From the NCBI RefSeq assembly GCF_002744175.1, contig NZ_NKHF01000029.1, forward strand, positions 1 to 64,000: a DNA stretch of 64,000 nucleotides, read 5' to 3'. This document shows positions 25,830 to 35,953 of this stretch, one piece after another. The DNA comes from Pseudoalteromonas piscicida. Its GTDB lineage: Bacteria > Pseudomonadota > Gammaproteobacteria > Enterobacterales > Alteromonadaceae. Every line of letters begins with the position of its first letter. The stretch's first letter is position 1. The position numbers and the translations under genes are program-made. The notes beneath the pieces are model-generated. The model saw only the letters and a program-made list of their open reading frames with translations. It did no database searches and was not told the DNA's origin.

Positions 25830-27176
25830 ATGATAAGAATATTTTCAATTGCTGTTGCGATGATGGCGGCATTCGGCTGCTCAAAACAGCCCGAACATGC
25901 CAATTCCGTAAGCACACAAACAGAGGTGACTACGACTGTAACACCAGTGAGTCAGTCCTCTCAGAACATTAATGCAGTTGGCCAAAGTGAAGTAATGACC
26001 GAACAGGCTTTACAAAATGAGAAGCCCGAGCAAGATATACGTTTGCTCGCGCTAAAGTCGGGCGAAAGTTTAGCAAGTCTTCTGGAACCATTTGCATTTA
26101 GTGCACGAGATAGTTGGTTGGTGGAACAAGCGGTGAACACTTGGACATCTCTCACTACACTCAAAGCTGGGCAGCTGATAGAGGTAGAGCTGGTTGAAAA
26201 AGAGGTACAAAAGATAAGATTTGAACATGCGTTTGCTAAGGTAATTGAGATCAAAAGAGAGCAAGAGCAGTGGCAAGCATCATTGGTAGAGCTCGACACA
26301 ATAAGCCAAACCAAGCGCTTATCCATCACCATAGATTCGAGCTTTTTTGTGGATGCTAACAAAATAGGTGTGCCAAACGACATTATTAATCAAAGCATTG
26401 TAGCCCTATCACATCTCATTGATTTTCAGCGGGAGGTTTATGCTGGGGATCAAATTGATTTTGTTTTTCAACAGCAGCGACTTATCCACTCGACAGACTT
26501 GCTGAAGCAAGCTTCAAAAGCGCTTGAACTTGAGTATGTTGCACTACTCTCAGGGAAAGAAGAATATCGCTTATACCGATTTACCGACAGTGCAGGAACA
26601 ACTGCTTTTTATCATCCTGATGGTACGCTTGCACAAAGCTTTTTAATGAAAACCCCTTTGAATGGTGCTCGTTTATCGTCAAACTTTGGCAAGCGTCATC
26701 ATCCCGTTTTGGGATACACCCGAATGCATAAAGGGATTGATTTTGGCGCCCCGGTTGGCACACCGATAATGGCAGCAGGGTCTGGCAAAGTGCTAAAAGC
26801 GGGCTGGGGCGGTGGTTTCGGCAATCGCGTGGTGTTAGAACATGACAAAGGATATCGAACGCTCTACGCACACTTAAGTGGTTTTGCCAAAGGGGTAAAG
26901 GCGGGTGTGCGAGTGAAGCAGGGTGATGTAATAGGTTATCTTGGTAACACAGGACTTTCGCAAGCCCGCCACCTACATTATGAAGTGCATAAGAATGGTA
27001 AAGCGATTAACCCACTCACCCTGAAACAACCCAAAAATACTAAGCTAAGTGATACTCAGTTTGATACGTTTTCAGCACAAGTAGAAGCAATAACGGCATT
27101 GCTAGAAACGAATAATACAAGAGTCGCACACAATGATGACCAACCTAGTGGTATAAATGATGCACCGAATGAATAG
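25830..27176 (+). CDS. M23 peptidoglycan endopeptidase, lipoprotein, MepM-like
   Basis: The N-terminus is a lipoprotein signal (lipobox AFGC, Cys17), followed by a low-complexity Ser/Thr/Gln linker. An OapA/LysM-like and Csd3-N2-like region (about 70-260) precedes an M23 domain (about 275-395) with zinc ligands H300 and D304 in RMHKGIDFGAP and H381/H383 in HLHYEV. This is the arrangement of D,D-endopeptidases such as MepM that cut peptide crosslinks during wall growth. It starts 1 nt after the M56-M23 stop codon. With no Asp at position 2 of the mature protein, outer-membrane sorting is expected. Confidence 0.88.
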   Translation: MIRIFSIAVAMMAAFGCSKQPEHANSVSTQTEVTTTVTPVSQSSQNINAVGQSEVMTEQALQNEKPEQDIRLLALKSGESLASLLEPFAFSARDSWLVEQAVNTWTSLTTLKAGQLIEVELVEKEVQKIRFEHAFAKVIEIKREQEQWQASLVELDTISQTKRLSITIDSSFFVDANKIGVPNDIINQSIVALSHLIDFQREVYAGDQIDFVFQQQRLIHSTDLLKQASKALELEYVALLSGKEEYRLYRFTDSAGTTAFYHPDGTLAQSFLMKTPLNGARLSSNFGKRHHPVLGYTRMHKGIDFGAPVGTPIMAAGSGKVLKAGWGGGFGNRVVLEHDKGYRTLYAHLSGFAKGVKAGVRVKQGDVIGYLGNTGLSQARHLHYEVHKNGKAINPLTLKQPKNTKLSDTQFDTFSAQVEAITALLETNNTRVAHNDDQPSGINDAPNE

Positions 27177-28392
27177 TGTTCAGCAAAGCAGGATTAACAG
27201 CCTAGATTTTATTCGGGGGATAGCCATCCTATGTATTCTACTTATCAATATCGAGTCCTTTGCTTATCCTAATCCTTGGGGAAGCTACCAGTATGGCTTT
27301 ATGACAGACGCCGATAGTTATGTACGATACTGGGTTTATGTGTTTGCACAGGGGAAGTTTTACGGACTACTGGCGATGCTATTTGGCGCAGGTTTAACGA
27401 TTATTATACAAAAGCAGCCTTATGATTTTGCGATTAAATTAAGTGCAGCTAGGTTACTTAGCCTATTTTTAATCGGTATTGTTCATGCTTACCTAGTTTG
27501 GAGCGGTGATATTCTGTATCACTATGCGGTGATAGGTATGATTGCTGTTTGGATTATTGTGCTCGGTCCCAATGTCACAAGAGTTGGTATAGCTATATGT
27601 GCAACCATTATTTTATTCTTTGGTTATAGTAAAGCTGAGCGTACTAATGTGCAATATCAGGCCTACCAAAAGGCGCTCAGTGTTAAAGAGGCGGCACGGT
27701 CACATGAGCAGAAAAAAGTGATAGAGCGATGGCAAAACAGGACCGAGCCAAGAGTACCCACGCACCGTACTGTGGCAGAGCCACCGAGCTTAACAGCGTA
27801 TTGGCAGGACAACTTTGACAACCCGCAAGTACATAAAGGGAAGCTTTTTTATTCCAGTATTTTTTGGTCGACATTAATGATGATGCTAATAGGGTCGCAG
27901 TTGTATCTATGGGGATTATTTTCCAAAACAAAGTTCAGTCCCTTTGCGGTTGTAACCCTGTGTTGCTTAATTGCATTATCATGTTATGCCACTCAAGCCC
28001 GATATTTTCACTGGCTACTCAGCCCTCATACTCCCGTGCTTTCTTATTCGAAGCAACTAGTTATCGTGTTTAATCGTGAGCTTCAAGCCATTGTTTATTT
28101 GGTTTTATTGTCACTAATTTACAATCGCTGGCTGTATAGGTTTTCTCTACTTGGAGTAATAAACACCATAGGTAGATTTGCGTTAAGTAACTACCTATTA
28201 CAGTCAGTAGTATTGATGATGATATTTTATGGAGTTGGGTTACATAACTCTCTAAGCCGCAGTGAGTTAGTATTACTATGGGGAGTGATGGTGGTGGTAC
28301 AGTTGTTGCTCAATGTGCTGTACGGGCATTTCTGCAAAGTTGGGCCTGTTGAGCGCATATGGCGTAAATTGACCATCAAATTACATTCTTAA
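27169..28392 (+). CDS. DUF418-family integral membrane protein
   Basis: ATG at 27169 gives MNSVQQSRINSLDFIRGIAI; it overlaps the end of the M23 gene by 8 bp. The 407 residues have about nine to ten helices and the family hallmarks RGIAILCILLINIESF near the start and the closing DUF418 block (INTIGRFALSNYLLQS to the C-terminus). DUF418 proteins are predicted acyltransferase-like or transport proteins of the envelope with no settled function. As the last gene of the BlaI-type operon it may modify or export something linked to wall stress. Confidence 0.83.
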   Translation: MNSVQQSRINSLDFIRGIAILCILLINIESFAYPNPWGSYQYGFMTDADSYVRYWVYVFAQGKFYGLLAMLFGAGLTIIIQKQPYDFAIKLSAARLLSLFLIGIVHAYLVWSGDILYHYAVIGMIAVWIIVLGPNVTRVGIAICATIILFFGYSKAERTNVQYQAYQKALSVKEAARSHEQKKVIERWQNRTEPRVPTHRTVAEPPSLTAYWQDNFDNPQVHKGKLFYSSIFWSTLMMMLIGSQLYLWGLFSKTKFSPFAVVTLCCLIALSCYATQARYFHWLLSPHTPVLSYSKQLVIVFNRELQAIVYLVLLSLIYNRWLYRFSLLGVINTIGRFALSNYLLQSVVLMMIFYGVGLHNSLSRSELVLLWGVMVVVQLLLNVLYGHFCKVGPVERIWRKLTIKLHS

Positions 28393-28672
28393 TCAAGCCT
28401 AGCTTTATACCAGCTTGAGTTAACTTAAAACTCGAAAGAAAAGCCAAGAATAGGGCGCTGAGCACGTGTTTGATATCAACTCGCAAGCCAAAAAGCGAAA
28501 CATAAGAATGGGCTTTGTAGTCCCCTAGCAAAAAGGGTTTCTTATCAGCTTTGGTTTAGTGCCTTAATCTCGGTTAATGGTGCAACAACCGTGTTATCGC
28601 GACCTTAACCATTTGCTTTTGTTGAAAGGAAGCAAGTAAAATGCTGAACTTTTAGTAAAATCAGATCTCCAT

Positions 28673-29605
28673 ATGACTGCCGAAAACTCAGTATCTACAT
28701 TGCTTCAACACCTGCAAACGCAAAACCTACCCTGCGAGCTTCGTCGACTATTTCATGGTCGAGGTCGCTGTTATGAGGGGTTAGAGCAGATCACCGTAGA
28801 CTGGTTGCAAGGTCAGTTATTGGTTTCATTATTTAAACAGCATGATCCCGATTTTCTGACGCTATTGAAACAGGCTATGCTTTCGCTTGTGGATGCCAAG
28901 CCCTTTGCAGGCAAAGTCTCAGCTATTTTACTTCAGCATCGTTATAAACCCGAATCGGATCTTGAAGTCTTGTATGGTGAGCTAACCGCTATGCCTATCG
29001 TTGAAGAAAACGGCCTTAAATATGGTTTAAAGCTTGGCGTCAAACAGAATATGGGGCTGTTTCTAGATATGCGTTTGGGTCGTGAATTTGTCAAAGTACA
29101 CGCAAGTGGCGCTAGAGTTCTCAACTTATTTTCGTACACCTGTGGCTTTTCCGTTGCGGCCATTGCCGGTGGTGCTGTACATGTAGTAAATCTCGATATG
29201 GCCAAAGCCGCACTGAAACAGGGACGAGTCAACCATGAACTTAATCAGCATGATCTCAGTAAAGTGTCTTTTTTAGGCCATGACTTATTCAAGTCTTGGG
29301 GGAAGGTGCGTAAGTATGGGCCTTATGACCTTATCGTAATAGACCCGCCCAGCTTTCAAAAAGGGAGCTTTGCACTAACCAAAGACTACCAGCGGATTTT
29401 AAGAAAACTTCCTGAATTATTGACATCAGGCGCTCAAGTACTGGCTTGTGTCAACTCCCCAGAGGTTTCCAGTCAATTTTTAATCGATGAAATGGCACGA
29501 GAAGCGCCTTCATTGAATTTTATTGAAAGACTACCTAATCCACCTGAGTTTAAGGATATCGACGAACAGAGTAGCCTTAAATGTTTGTTGTTTAAATCTG
29601 AGTGA
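28673..29605 (+). CDS. RlmI-like class I SAM-dependent RNA methyltransferase
   Basis: The 310-residue protein has a beta-rich N-terminal part and a Rossmann methyltransferase domain from about 115. The DMRLGREFV segment leads to VLNLFSYTCGFSVAA (SAM motif I), VNLDMAKAAL (motif II), and the DPPSFQKGSF catalytic motif near residue 224 typical of the RlmI/RlmL-C/RlmK group of 23S rRNA methyltransferases. It lacks the PUA domain of E. coli RlmI, so the exact target is uncertain. The 280-bp stretch before it has no gene and no clear repeat. Confidence 0.8.
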   Translation: MTAENSVSTLLQHLQTQNLPCELRRLFHGRGRCYEGLEQITVDWLQGQLLVSLFKQHDPDFLTLLKQAMLSLVDAKPFAGKVSAILLQHRYKPESDLEVLYGELTAMPIVEENGLKYGLKLGVKQNMGLFLDMRLGREFVKVHASGARVLNLFSYTCGFSVAAIAGGAVHVVNLDMAKAALKQGRVNHELNQHDLSKVSFLGHDLFKSWGKVRKYGPYDLIVIDPPSFQKGSFALTKDYQRILRKLPELLTSGAQVLACVNSPEVSSQFLIDEMAREAPSLNFIERLPNPPEFKDIDEQSSLKCLLFKSE

Positions 29606-29742
29606 TAAATAAGCAAAAAACCAATTAGCGTGGAAAAACGACCGCTCGGCAACAATCTACATGCTTTTTTAGATCAAATGGGTACTATAAAAGTATAAGT
29701 AACAACTTGTATTTATTATGGCCCAATACTTTGCTAGAAAGC

Positions 29743-29785
29743 TTTCCCCACTCGATTTGTCACAATTTTGGTGATGAGTGGGAAA
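29743..29785. terminator. Long hairpin between convergent methyltransferase and efflux operons
   Basis: TTTCCCCACTC (from 29743) pairs with GAGTGGGAAA (to 29785) with one bulge, and an inner TCAC/GTGA pair shortens the loop. It lies between the methyltransferase stop and the kinase stop on the opposite strand. Confidence 0.5.
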
Positions 29786-29810
29786 CATATTATTTTGACA
29801 GAGCGCTCAG

Positions 29811-31172
29811 TTAATGTGAGGGAGTAAACCTTACGCTAAATGTCGCACCACCCAATTCATTTTTGCAGGTAACGTCAAGTATTGCGTGGTGTAAATCTAC
29901 GACCTCTTTAACGATGGCAAGACCAAGGCCGCTGCCTGTCATTGAAGATTGCTCTTTACGCCAAAAGCGCTCAAAGATTTTTTCATAGTTTTGAATGTCA
30001 ATTCCAGGTCCGCTATCCATTACCGCAATACAGCTGCCTGCAGCGCTTACTTTGATAATTGCCCCTTCATAGCTGTGGCGAAGTGCATTTTCGATGAGAT
30101 TTTTGATCATGATATGAATAGAGGACTGATCGCCTCTAAACATTTCGCCATCTTCGTCTATTTCTAGTTCTAATCGCTTGTTTAAAGTAACGGATAAGGG
30201 AGCCAGCATCATACAGGCTTCTTTTGCCAGAGGTGTGATGCTAAGAGGTTGCTTTTCGTATGCATTGAGACTTTGAGCGCGGGACAAATCGAGTAACTGT
30301 TGTACGACTCGGGTCATATAGCTGACGTCAGCTAAAATCCCAGCATGAGTATTTTTATCCAGCTTCGCAAGCTCCACTCGAGTGTTCAAAATGGCGAGCG
30401 GTGTTTTTAATTCATGGGCGGCATTGGCAACAAACCGCTTTTGCTCGTCAAACCCGGTTTCTACGCGTTCTATTGCTTGGTTTAAGGAATGCACAATAGG
30501 CACAATTTCAATTGGTAAGCCTTGCTCACTCAGTCGAAAGTTAAGTTGCTCTGGCCTTACTCGGGTTAATTGTGCTGCTACGCTCTTTACTGGCCGAACA
30601 ATAGAGCGAATGGATAGGTATCCCACGAGCATAAAAACGAAAAACGCGGCACTGATGATAAAAATAGACACTTGGCTCAGCACTGGCATGACTGCTTCGT
30701 TGGCAAGCTCACCAATGAGGTCGTTTCTACCCAAATAGATATTGACAGGTACTCTGTCTATCTCAGTTTGTATACGGTAACGATCTATGCCGTCTAAATG
30801 AGAATAGCCAACGGGAATATCTTGGCTGTCGAGTAAAGCTCTGAGAGCCGCTGAACTCGTTGAATTAGATGTCGATTGCAGTAAGGTTTCGTTTGTTTCG
30901 GCATGGGTTACTCTAAAAACTAAATTGTTGTACAGAGCGTCATACCCCCATTTTTCTGCAACGTTATCCGATTGATAAATGAGCGTTTGGTTATTATTGA
31001 AAGAAAGTTGCTCTTGAATATCCTCACTCATTCCAAACATACTCTGCTCAACGGCTAAGTTGGCGTAATTAGTCGAAAACAGGTATAAACTTACCCCTAT
31101 TAAGCTAAAAACGCAGGAGCCGATCACAAAGAAATGAAGGTAGATTTTTTTCGCTAGGGAAATTGGTTTCAT
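29811..31172 (-). CDS. Sensor histidine kinase of the RND operon
   Basis: The 453-residue QseC/PmrB-like kinase has helices at about 12-32 and 167-190, enclosing a periplasmic sensor of about 130 residues. HAMP follows (VRPVKSVAAQL), then H253 in ANAAHELKTPLAIL, an N box (KNLIENALRHS), DSGPGID and SGLGLAIVKEV. It overlaps the regulator gene by 4 bp and is the last of five co-transcribed genes. The operon suggests that envelope-active compounds or peptides trigger it, an inference from the efflux genes alone. Confidence 0.9.
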   Translation of the reverse strand: MKPISLAKKIYLHFFVIGSCVFSLIGVSLYLFSTNYANLAVEQSMFGMSEDIQEQLSFNNNQTLIYQSDNVAEKWGYDALYNNLVFRVTHAETNETLLQSTSNSTSSAALRALLDSQDIPVGYSHLDGIDRYRIQTEIDRVPVNIYLGRNDLIGELANEAVMPVLSQVSIFIISAAFFVFMLVGYLSIRSIVRPVKSVAAQLTRVRPEQLNFRLSEQGLPIEIVPIVHSLNQAIERVETGFDEQKRFVANAAHELKTPLAILNTRVELAKLDKNTHAGILADVSYMTRVVQQLLDLSRAQSLNAYEKQPLSITPLAKEACMMLAPLSVTLNKRLELEIDEDGEMFRGDQSSIHIMIKNLIENALRHSYEGAIIKVSAAGSCIAVMDSGPGIDIQNYEKIFERFWRKEQSSMTGSGLGLAIVKEVVDLHHAILDVTCKNELGGATFSVRFTPSH

Positions 31173-31834
31173 GTCAAAATATATCCTATTCCACGTAACG
31201 TATTGATAGTCGTTTGCGCATTGGAAGACTCTAACTTTTTTCGGATCCGATGAACCGCAACTTGAATTGCATTGTCGGTTACCTCAAAACCCATGGCGTA
31301 GATGGCGTCATAGAGCGCATCCTTTCCAACTGTTAAGCCGGCATTGCGGATCATATATTCTAAAATAGCCACTTCGGTTTTGCCCATGGTCAAATTATCA
31401 CCGGCTACAGTAACCCGTCTGGCTTTAGTATCCACCGACAGGTTATTGTGGGTGAGTAGATTTCCAGTGTAACTACTTGGACGACGCAACAAGGCCCGTA
31501 ATCTGGCTTTAAGTTCATCAATCGCGAAGGGCTTGTTTAAGTAATCATCAGCTCCTAAGTCAAGACCCTTAATACGATCATCCACACTGCCTCTTGCCGT
31601 GAGGATCAATATTGGCAGCGTGTTTTGTTGTTTGCGGATCTCACGAATAACCTCTAACCCGTCTTTGTCGGGCAAGCCAAGGTCTAAGATGAGTGCGTCA
31701 TACTGCCAACTTTGCATGAATTGCGTACTTTGTGCCGCGGTTGTGGCAATGTCGGCTGCATGACCGTCTTGGGCGATAGCTTGTTGAATAAACTCAGCAA
31801 GTTGTTGGTTGTCCTCAGTGATTAGCACTCTCAT
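31169..31834 (-). CDS. OmpR/PhoB-family response regulator of the RND operon
   Basis: The 221-residue regulator has a receiver domain with acidic pocket E7-D8, phospho-acceptor D51 in DALILDLGLPDKDG, and NKPFAIDELKARL. A winged helix (about 125-221) contains VAVHRIRKKLESS and the closing TLRGIGYIL. It is closest in style to QseB/PmrA regulators. It is translationally coupled on both sides: its ATG overlaps the pump's stop, and its stop overlaps the kinase start. Likely binding sites are direct repeats in front of the mipA-like gene. Confidence 0.92.
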   Translation of the reverse strand: MRVLITEDNQQLAEFIQQAIAQDGHAADIATTAAQSTQFMQSWQYDALILDLGLPDKDGLEVIREIRKQQNTLPILILTARGSVDDRIKGLDLGADDYLNKPFAIDELKARLRALLRRPSSYTGNLLTHNNLSVDTKARRVTVAGDNLTMGKTEVAILEYMIRNAGLTVGKDALYDAIYAMGFEVTDNAIQVAVHRIRKKLESSNAQTTINTLRGIGYILT

Positions 31835-34800
31835 TAGCTTGCAATTTCCTTTTTCTCTATTTTTATCTGTTGTTGATGGAAACGTTTACCGATCAGCATG
31901 AGCTTGAGCAGTACGGGTAAAACAAGCATGCTTAATAGGGTAGACGTTATTAGCCCGCCGATCACAGCCCAAGCCAATGGCGGCCACAATGGGCTGGCAC
32001 TTGATGTTAACGGGAGCATGCCGACTATTGTGGTTAACGTAGTTACTATAACAGGACGAATGCGATTTTGTACCGATAAACAAATTGCTTGTTCCAGCTC
32101 GGAACCTTGCTCTAAGTGAGTTAAGGTACTTTCGATCAATAAAATGGCTGTATTGACCACAATACCCATCAAGGCCAATATGCCTAAAATCGACATAAAC
32201 CCAAATGGGATCCCCGCGATGGCCAACATGGCCGGTGCACCAACAATACCAAGGGGAATGGTGAGCATCACAAGTGTGGTTAAACGATAAGAATTAAACT
32301 GCACCATGAGCGCCGCAAACAACAGTGCAACGCCAAAAGGAAGTGTTTGTAGTAATGCGCCGTTTGCTTCCTCTGATTCTTCTAACTCGCCTCCAAAGTC
32401 CAATGTTACTTGATACTGTTGCGCAATTTCTTGTAACTTGGGTTGCAGCGCTGCCAAGACGGTCTCTTCGTCACTGCCTGCAATGACATCTGCTTTTATT
32501 GACACCACAAGCTCACCATTTCGTCGCTCGATAAATGGGGGAGCGCTGATGATGTCTGGCGATACAAATCCTGCTAATGCAGTAGTGGTTTGCTGTGGCA
32601 ACAACACTTGTGTATTTAAAATATCATTACTACTTTGTGTTGAGCTTGGATCAAACAAGACAAGATTTATAGGTTCAGCATTATAATCAAGCGTCGTTAC
32701 TTTGAGTCCTGAGCTTCTCCATGCGATATAGTCAGAGATCGTTTGGTGGCTTAACCCAAAGGCTGACAGTGTATTTTGATCCATATTTAGGTCGATAGCA
32801 GGTGCGCCGTAACTATAATTTCTGTACGGTGATTCGACTTCGGGGTGTTGATGCAGTGTTAAAAACATCGCCTCAGCGGCATTAAGTAATGCGCTTTGAT
32901 CAATTCCTGTGAGCCTGAGCGCTATCGGACTTTCAATCGGGGGACCTTGTCCCAGCTCTCGTGCTTTGACTATTATTTCTGGGAATTGTTGTGCTAAAGC
33001 CACATTGAGTGAGCGTGAAAACTCGACTGGTTCAGCGGCCTCAGTTAGCGTTAATACGACGCGAGCAATGTGTGTTTCTCCCGGTTTTTGCGCGAGGTTA
33101 TAGTAAAATCTAGGACCTGAAAATCCGCTAAAAACCATAGTATCGGTGACCTCATTGTTGCGACGGGCAAATTCAGCAACTTGGTTTGCCGTTTTAGTCG
33201 TCGTATCAATATGGCTGGATAAAGGTAATTGCACATCGATATAAACCTGGTTTCGGTTAGTACTCGGAAAAAACTGGCCATTTGCACTGGGTAAAGAAAG
33301 TAACACAGCGACTAACACTGAGGCCGATAGTAATGTTAGGGTTGGTTTTTTTAGTACCTGTGTTGATATGAAATAGCCAAACCTTGAAAGCGTATTTGCG
33401 AAGCTGCGCTGCCACATTTCAAGCTTAGTATTAGAAAAGTCCGTACTGCCAAATAATACAGGGATGAGTATCAAAGCAGCAAAATAGCTTAATGAAATAC
33501 AAATGATCACAAGGACAGGGATGGTTGCGATAAAATCTGCAACACTGCCTTTAGCGAGTACCATAGGAACAAAAGCTGCAATGGTGGTCATTGTGGCGGC
33601 TGCAAGTGGTTTTCTTAATTCTATGACCGAACGCCTTGCAGCAGCCATTAAAGTGAGTCCTTGACTAGTATGGTAGCTAAGGCGCTCGGCAACAATAATG
33701 CAGTTGTCAACTATCAGGCCAAGTGACAGTACTAAGCCGGCAATGGTCATTTGGTGGATCACGCCATCAAAAGTTGTGAATAACGCAATTGATGACAGGA
33801 CGATAGCAGGTACAGTCAGGCTGATCACAAGCGCACTTTGTATGGAAAGAAAAAACACCAAAATAACGGCAATACCAATACAGCTTAAGATTAAGGAATT
33901 GACCAAACCATCCCGACGTTTTTTTGACCAGTCAGGCTGGAAAATTTCGATTGCAAGTGGTGCCGTTTCGTATCGAGCATTAATATTGTCTACAGCATGT
34001 TTGATCGCCTGACCTGCGGCTTCAATATTTACTTGATTGGGAGGCAAAGAGAGGGCGATACCGACAACTTGCTGACCATTATGCCAAAATTGCTCGGTTG
34101 CTGTTGGTATCGATCTGTATCCTATGTCTGCAATGCTTGTGAGTGGGATCTTAGCTCCCTCTGGCGTAGTCAATTGCACATTCGCAACCCGTTCATCTTT
34201 ACTTAAGTGGTTGATAGGAAGTACAGAAAAAGTGCTCTGATTATCGGATAATGCGCCGAGACTGTCTTGATTATTGGCATCTTGTAACTGCTTTGCAATG
34301 GATGAAGGAGTCAGGCCTAGCGCTAGCATCCGATGTTGAGAATATGCAATAGCCAATTCAACCCCAGGGTCGCCAATCAGTGTCGCATCTCTGATAACCC
34401 TAAGTTGACGTAGCTCATCACGTACTTGTATCGCTAACTCTCGATCAACTGCTAACCCTCTTCCTGTGTTAACCGTGAGTAAGATCCCTTGGGTATCTTG
34501 GGCTCGGTCAACAACACGAATTGTGCTATTACGCAGTTTTGCGTGAAATGGAGAAACTTCCTCTTTGATGCGTTGCCATATCAACTCGGTATCATATTCT
34601 TGCTCGTTTAGCTCAATATCTATGATAGCGTTACCAGAGCGGATCCTAGATTGAATGGTATGGATCTGCTCAATTTTGGCCAAGCTACGCTCCAGCGGCT
34701 TGACGATACTGTCATTTATCTGAGTAGTACTCAGATTGGGATTAATGATTTGAATAAAGCCATTACGATAGGGAAAACTTGGATCCTCTTGGCTTTTCGC

Positions 34801-34896
34801 GTTGAACCAGCCCAATATGCCCGTGATAACCAAAATAAGGGTTAACCCAAGCACCAAACGTGGTGGAGCATAATAAGCAAGGCTATTTTTTTCCAT
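31834..34896 (-). CDS. RND efflux pump inner-membrane subunit
   Basis: The 1020-residue HAE/RND permease has one helix near residue 13-30, a large periplasmic porter domain, a six-helix bundle (about 335-540), a second porter domain, and a final helix set (about 850-1000). Recognisable elements are the GLVLSLGLIVDNCIIVAERL segment of helix 4, which carries the proton-relay acidic residue, and PLGIVGAP near the end. It uses proton motive force to drive efflux with the adjacent membrane-fusion protein. An outer-membrane TolC-type factor is not encoded here. Its start overlaps the adaptor gene by 14 bp. Confidence 0.92.
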   Translation of the reverse strand: MEKNSLAYYAPPRLVLGLTLILVITGILGWFNAKSQEDPSFPYRNGFIQIINPNLSTTQINDSIVKPLERSLAKIEQIHTIQSRIRSGNAIIDIELNEQEYDTELIWQRIKEEVSPFHAKLRNSTIRVVDRAQDTQGILLTVNTGRGLAVDRELAIQVRDELRQLRVIRDATLIGDPGVELAIAYSQHRMLALGLTPSSIAKQLQDANNQDSLGALSDNQSTFSVLPINHLSKDERVANVQLTTPEGAKIPLTSIADIGYRSIPTATEQFWHNGQQVVGIALSLPPNQVNIEAAGQAIKHAVDNINARYETAPLAIEIFQPDWSKKRRDGLVNSLILSCIGIAVILVFFLSIQSALVISLTVPAIVLSSIALFTTFDGVIHQMTIAGLVLSLGLIVDNCIIVAERLSYHTSQGLTLMAAARRSVIELRKPLAAATMTTIAAFVPMVLAKGSVADFIATIPVLVIICISLSYFAALILIPVLFGSTDFSNTKLEMWQRSFANTLSRFGYFISTQVLKKPTLTLLSASVLVAVLLSLPSANGQFFPSTNRNQVYIDVQLPLSSHIDTTTKTANQVAEFARRNNEVTDTMVFSGFSGPRFYYNLAQKPGETHIARVVLTLTEAAEPVEFSRSLNVALAQQFPEIIVKARELGQGPPIESPIALRLTGIDQSALLNAAEAMFLTLHQHPEVESPYRNYSYGAPAIDLNMDQNTLSAFGLSHQTISDYIAWRSSGLKVTTLDYNAEPINLVLFDPSSTQSSNDILNTQVLLPQQTTTALAGFVSPDIISAPPFIERRNGELVVSIKADVIAGSDEETVLAALQPKLQEIAQQYQVTLDFGGELEESEEANGALLQTLPFGVALLFAALMVQFNSYRLTTLVMLTIPLGIVGAPAMLAIAGIPFGFMSILGILALMGIVVNTAILLIESTLTHLEQGSELEQAICLSVQNRIRPVIVTTLTTIVGMLPLTSSASPLWPPLAWAVIGGLITSTLLSMLVLPVLLKLMLIGKRFHQQQIKIEKKEIAS

Positions 34897-35953
34897 GACC
34901 TTTACTCCCTAACATGGCTAAGTTAAACCCAAGTTTGGCCGCAGAAGTGGTGAGCACATTATTATCTGCCAGCTGTGGTGCGGTAACCAACACTTTATCC
35001 CCTTGGTTGCCAAGGACTTTTACGTTAATACGCTTGAATTCAGGCTTGGCAACAAAAACATAAGCTTGATCATTAACATCATAATGCACAGCCGAAGCTG
35101 GCACTTTAAATGGCGGAGCCGCTGAAATGGCAAGTTCTAGGCGTGTGAGTAGCCCAACCAATTCTGCATTTTGATTAAATAGATCGACTGTCAATTTAAA
35201 CAAACGTCCCACAGTCATGGATGGCAGACTTTTTTCAATCACCTTACCAGTAAGCGTTTTATTGATTGATGGCACAAAGATAGTCACAGGTTGATTGATA
35301 GATAAACCAATATATTCTTGCTCGGGCAGCAGAAACTCGGCTTTTAATGTCGTAAGCGTTTGTAATTGGAAGATGGCTTGGCCTGAGTTGACAACATCAC
35401 CTGAACGGGCATATACATCTGTTACTATGCCGTCACTTTGCGCCACAATCTGATTTTCGTTTAGCGCATTCTGGGCCTCTTCAACCAAAGCTTCTGCAGA
35501 GCGTACCTGCTGTTCACGTGTAGTAAGTTCCAGCCTAGCGACATCCAACGAGGAGTCTGAAACGAGTTTTTTAGCGAATAGCTTTTCAGTTCGAGCAAAA
35601 TCAAGTTTGGCTTGTTGTGAGGCACGTTTGGCACTGGTTAATAATGCTTGCTTCTCACGAAGCTGTGCTTTTAAGTAAGGTGAGTATAAAGACGCAAGCA
35701 CCTCACCTTGCTTTACCACCTTCCCAGAGTAAGCTGTTGATGATTCAATTCTGCCTTCACTAAGAGAAGCGACGTATATCACGTCACTTCCAACAATGCG
35801 GCTGTAAAAATGTCTGGCAGGGACTGTTTCAGCCAACTCTACCGCTGTAAACACCGCTGGTGTCACCTGCTTTTCTATCGGCTTTGCCTTTGGCCCCTCA
35901 CTACAGCCGCTTAGGACTGCAGTGAGTAATAGGAAAACTAATTTAAAAAACAT
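34883..35953 (-). CDS. RND periplasmic adaptor (membrane-fusion) lipoprotein
   Basis: ATG at 35953 has GGGT 6 nt upstream and gives MFFKLVFLLLTAVLSGCSEG, a lipoprotein signal with lipobox LSGC. ATG 35959 and GTG 35980 are alternatives. The 356 residues contain the split barrel-sandwich (lipoyl) motif, SGKVVKQGEVLASLYSPYLK and, later, AQSDGIVTDVYARSGDVV. A helical hairpin (about 95-155) lies between them, then the beta-barrel domain. It links the inner-membrane pump with an outer-membrane channel. It overlaps the mipA-like gene by 11 bp. Confidence 0.88.
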   Translation of the reverse strand: MFFKLVFLLLTAVLSGCSEGPKAKPIEKQVTPAVFTAVELAETVPARHFYSRIVGSDVIYVASLSEGRIESSTAYSGKVVKQGEVLASLYSPYLKAQLREKQALLTSAKRASQQAKLDFARTEKLFAKKLVSDSSLDVARLELTTREQQVRSAEALVEEAQNALNENQIVAQSDGIVTDVYARSGDVVNSGQAIFQLQTLTTLKAEFLLPEQEYIGLSINQPVTIFVPSINKTLTGKVIEKSLPSMTVGRLFKLTVDLFNQNAELVGLLTRLELAISAAPPFKVPASAVHYDVNDQAYVFVAKPEFKRINVKVLGNQGDKVLVTAPQLADNNVLTTSAAKLGFNLAMLGSKGHGKK

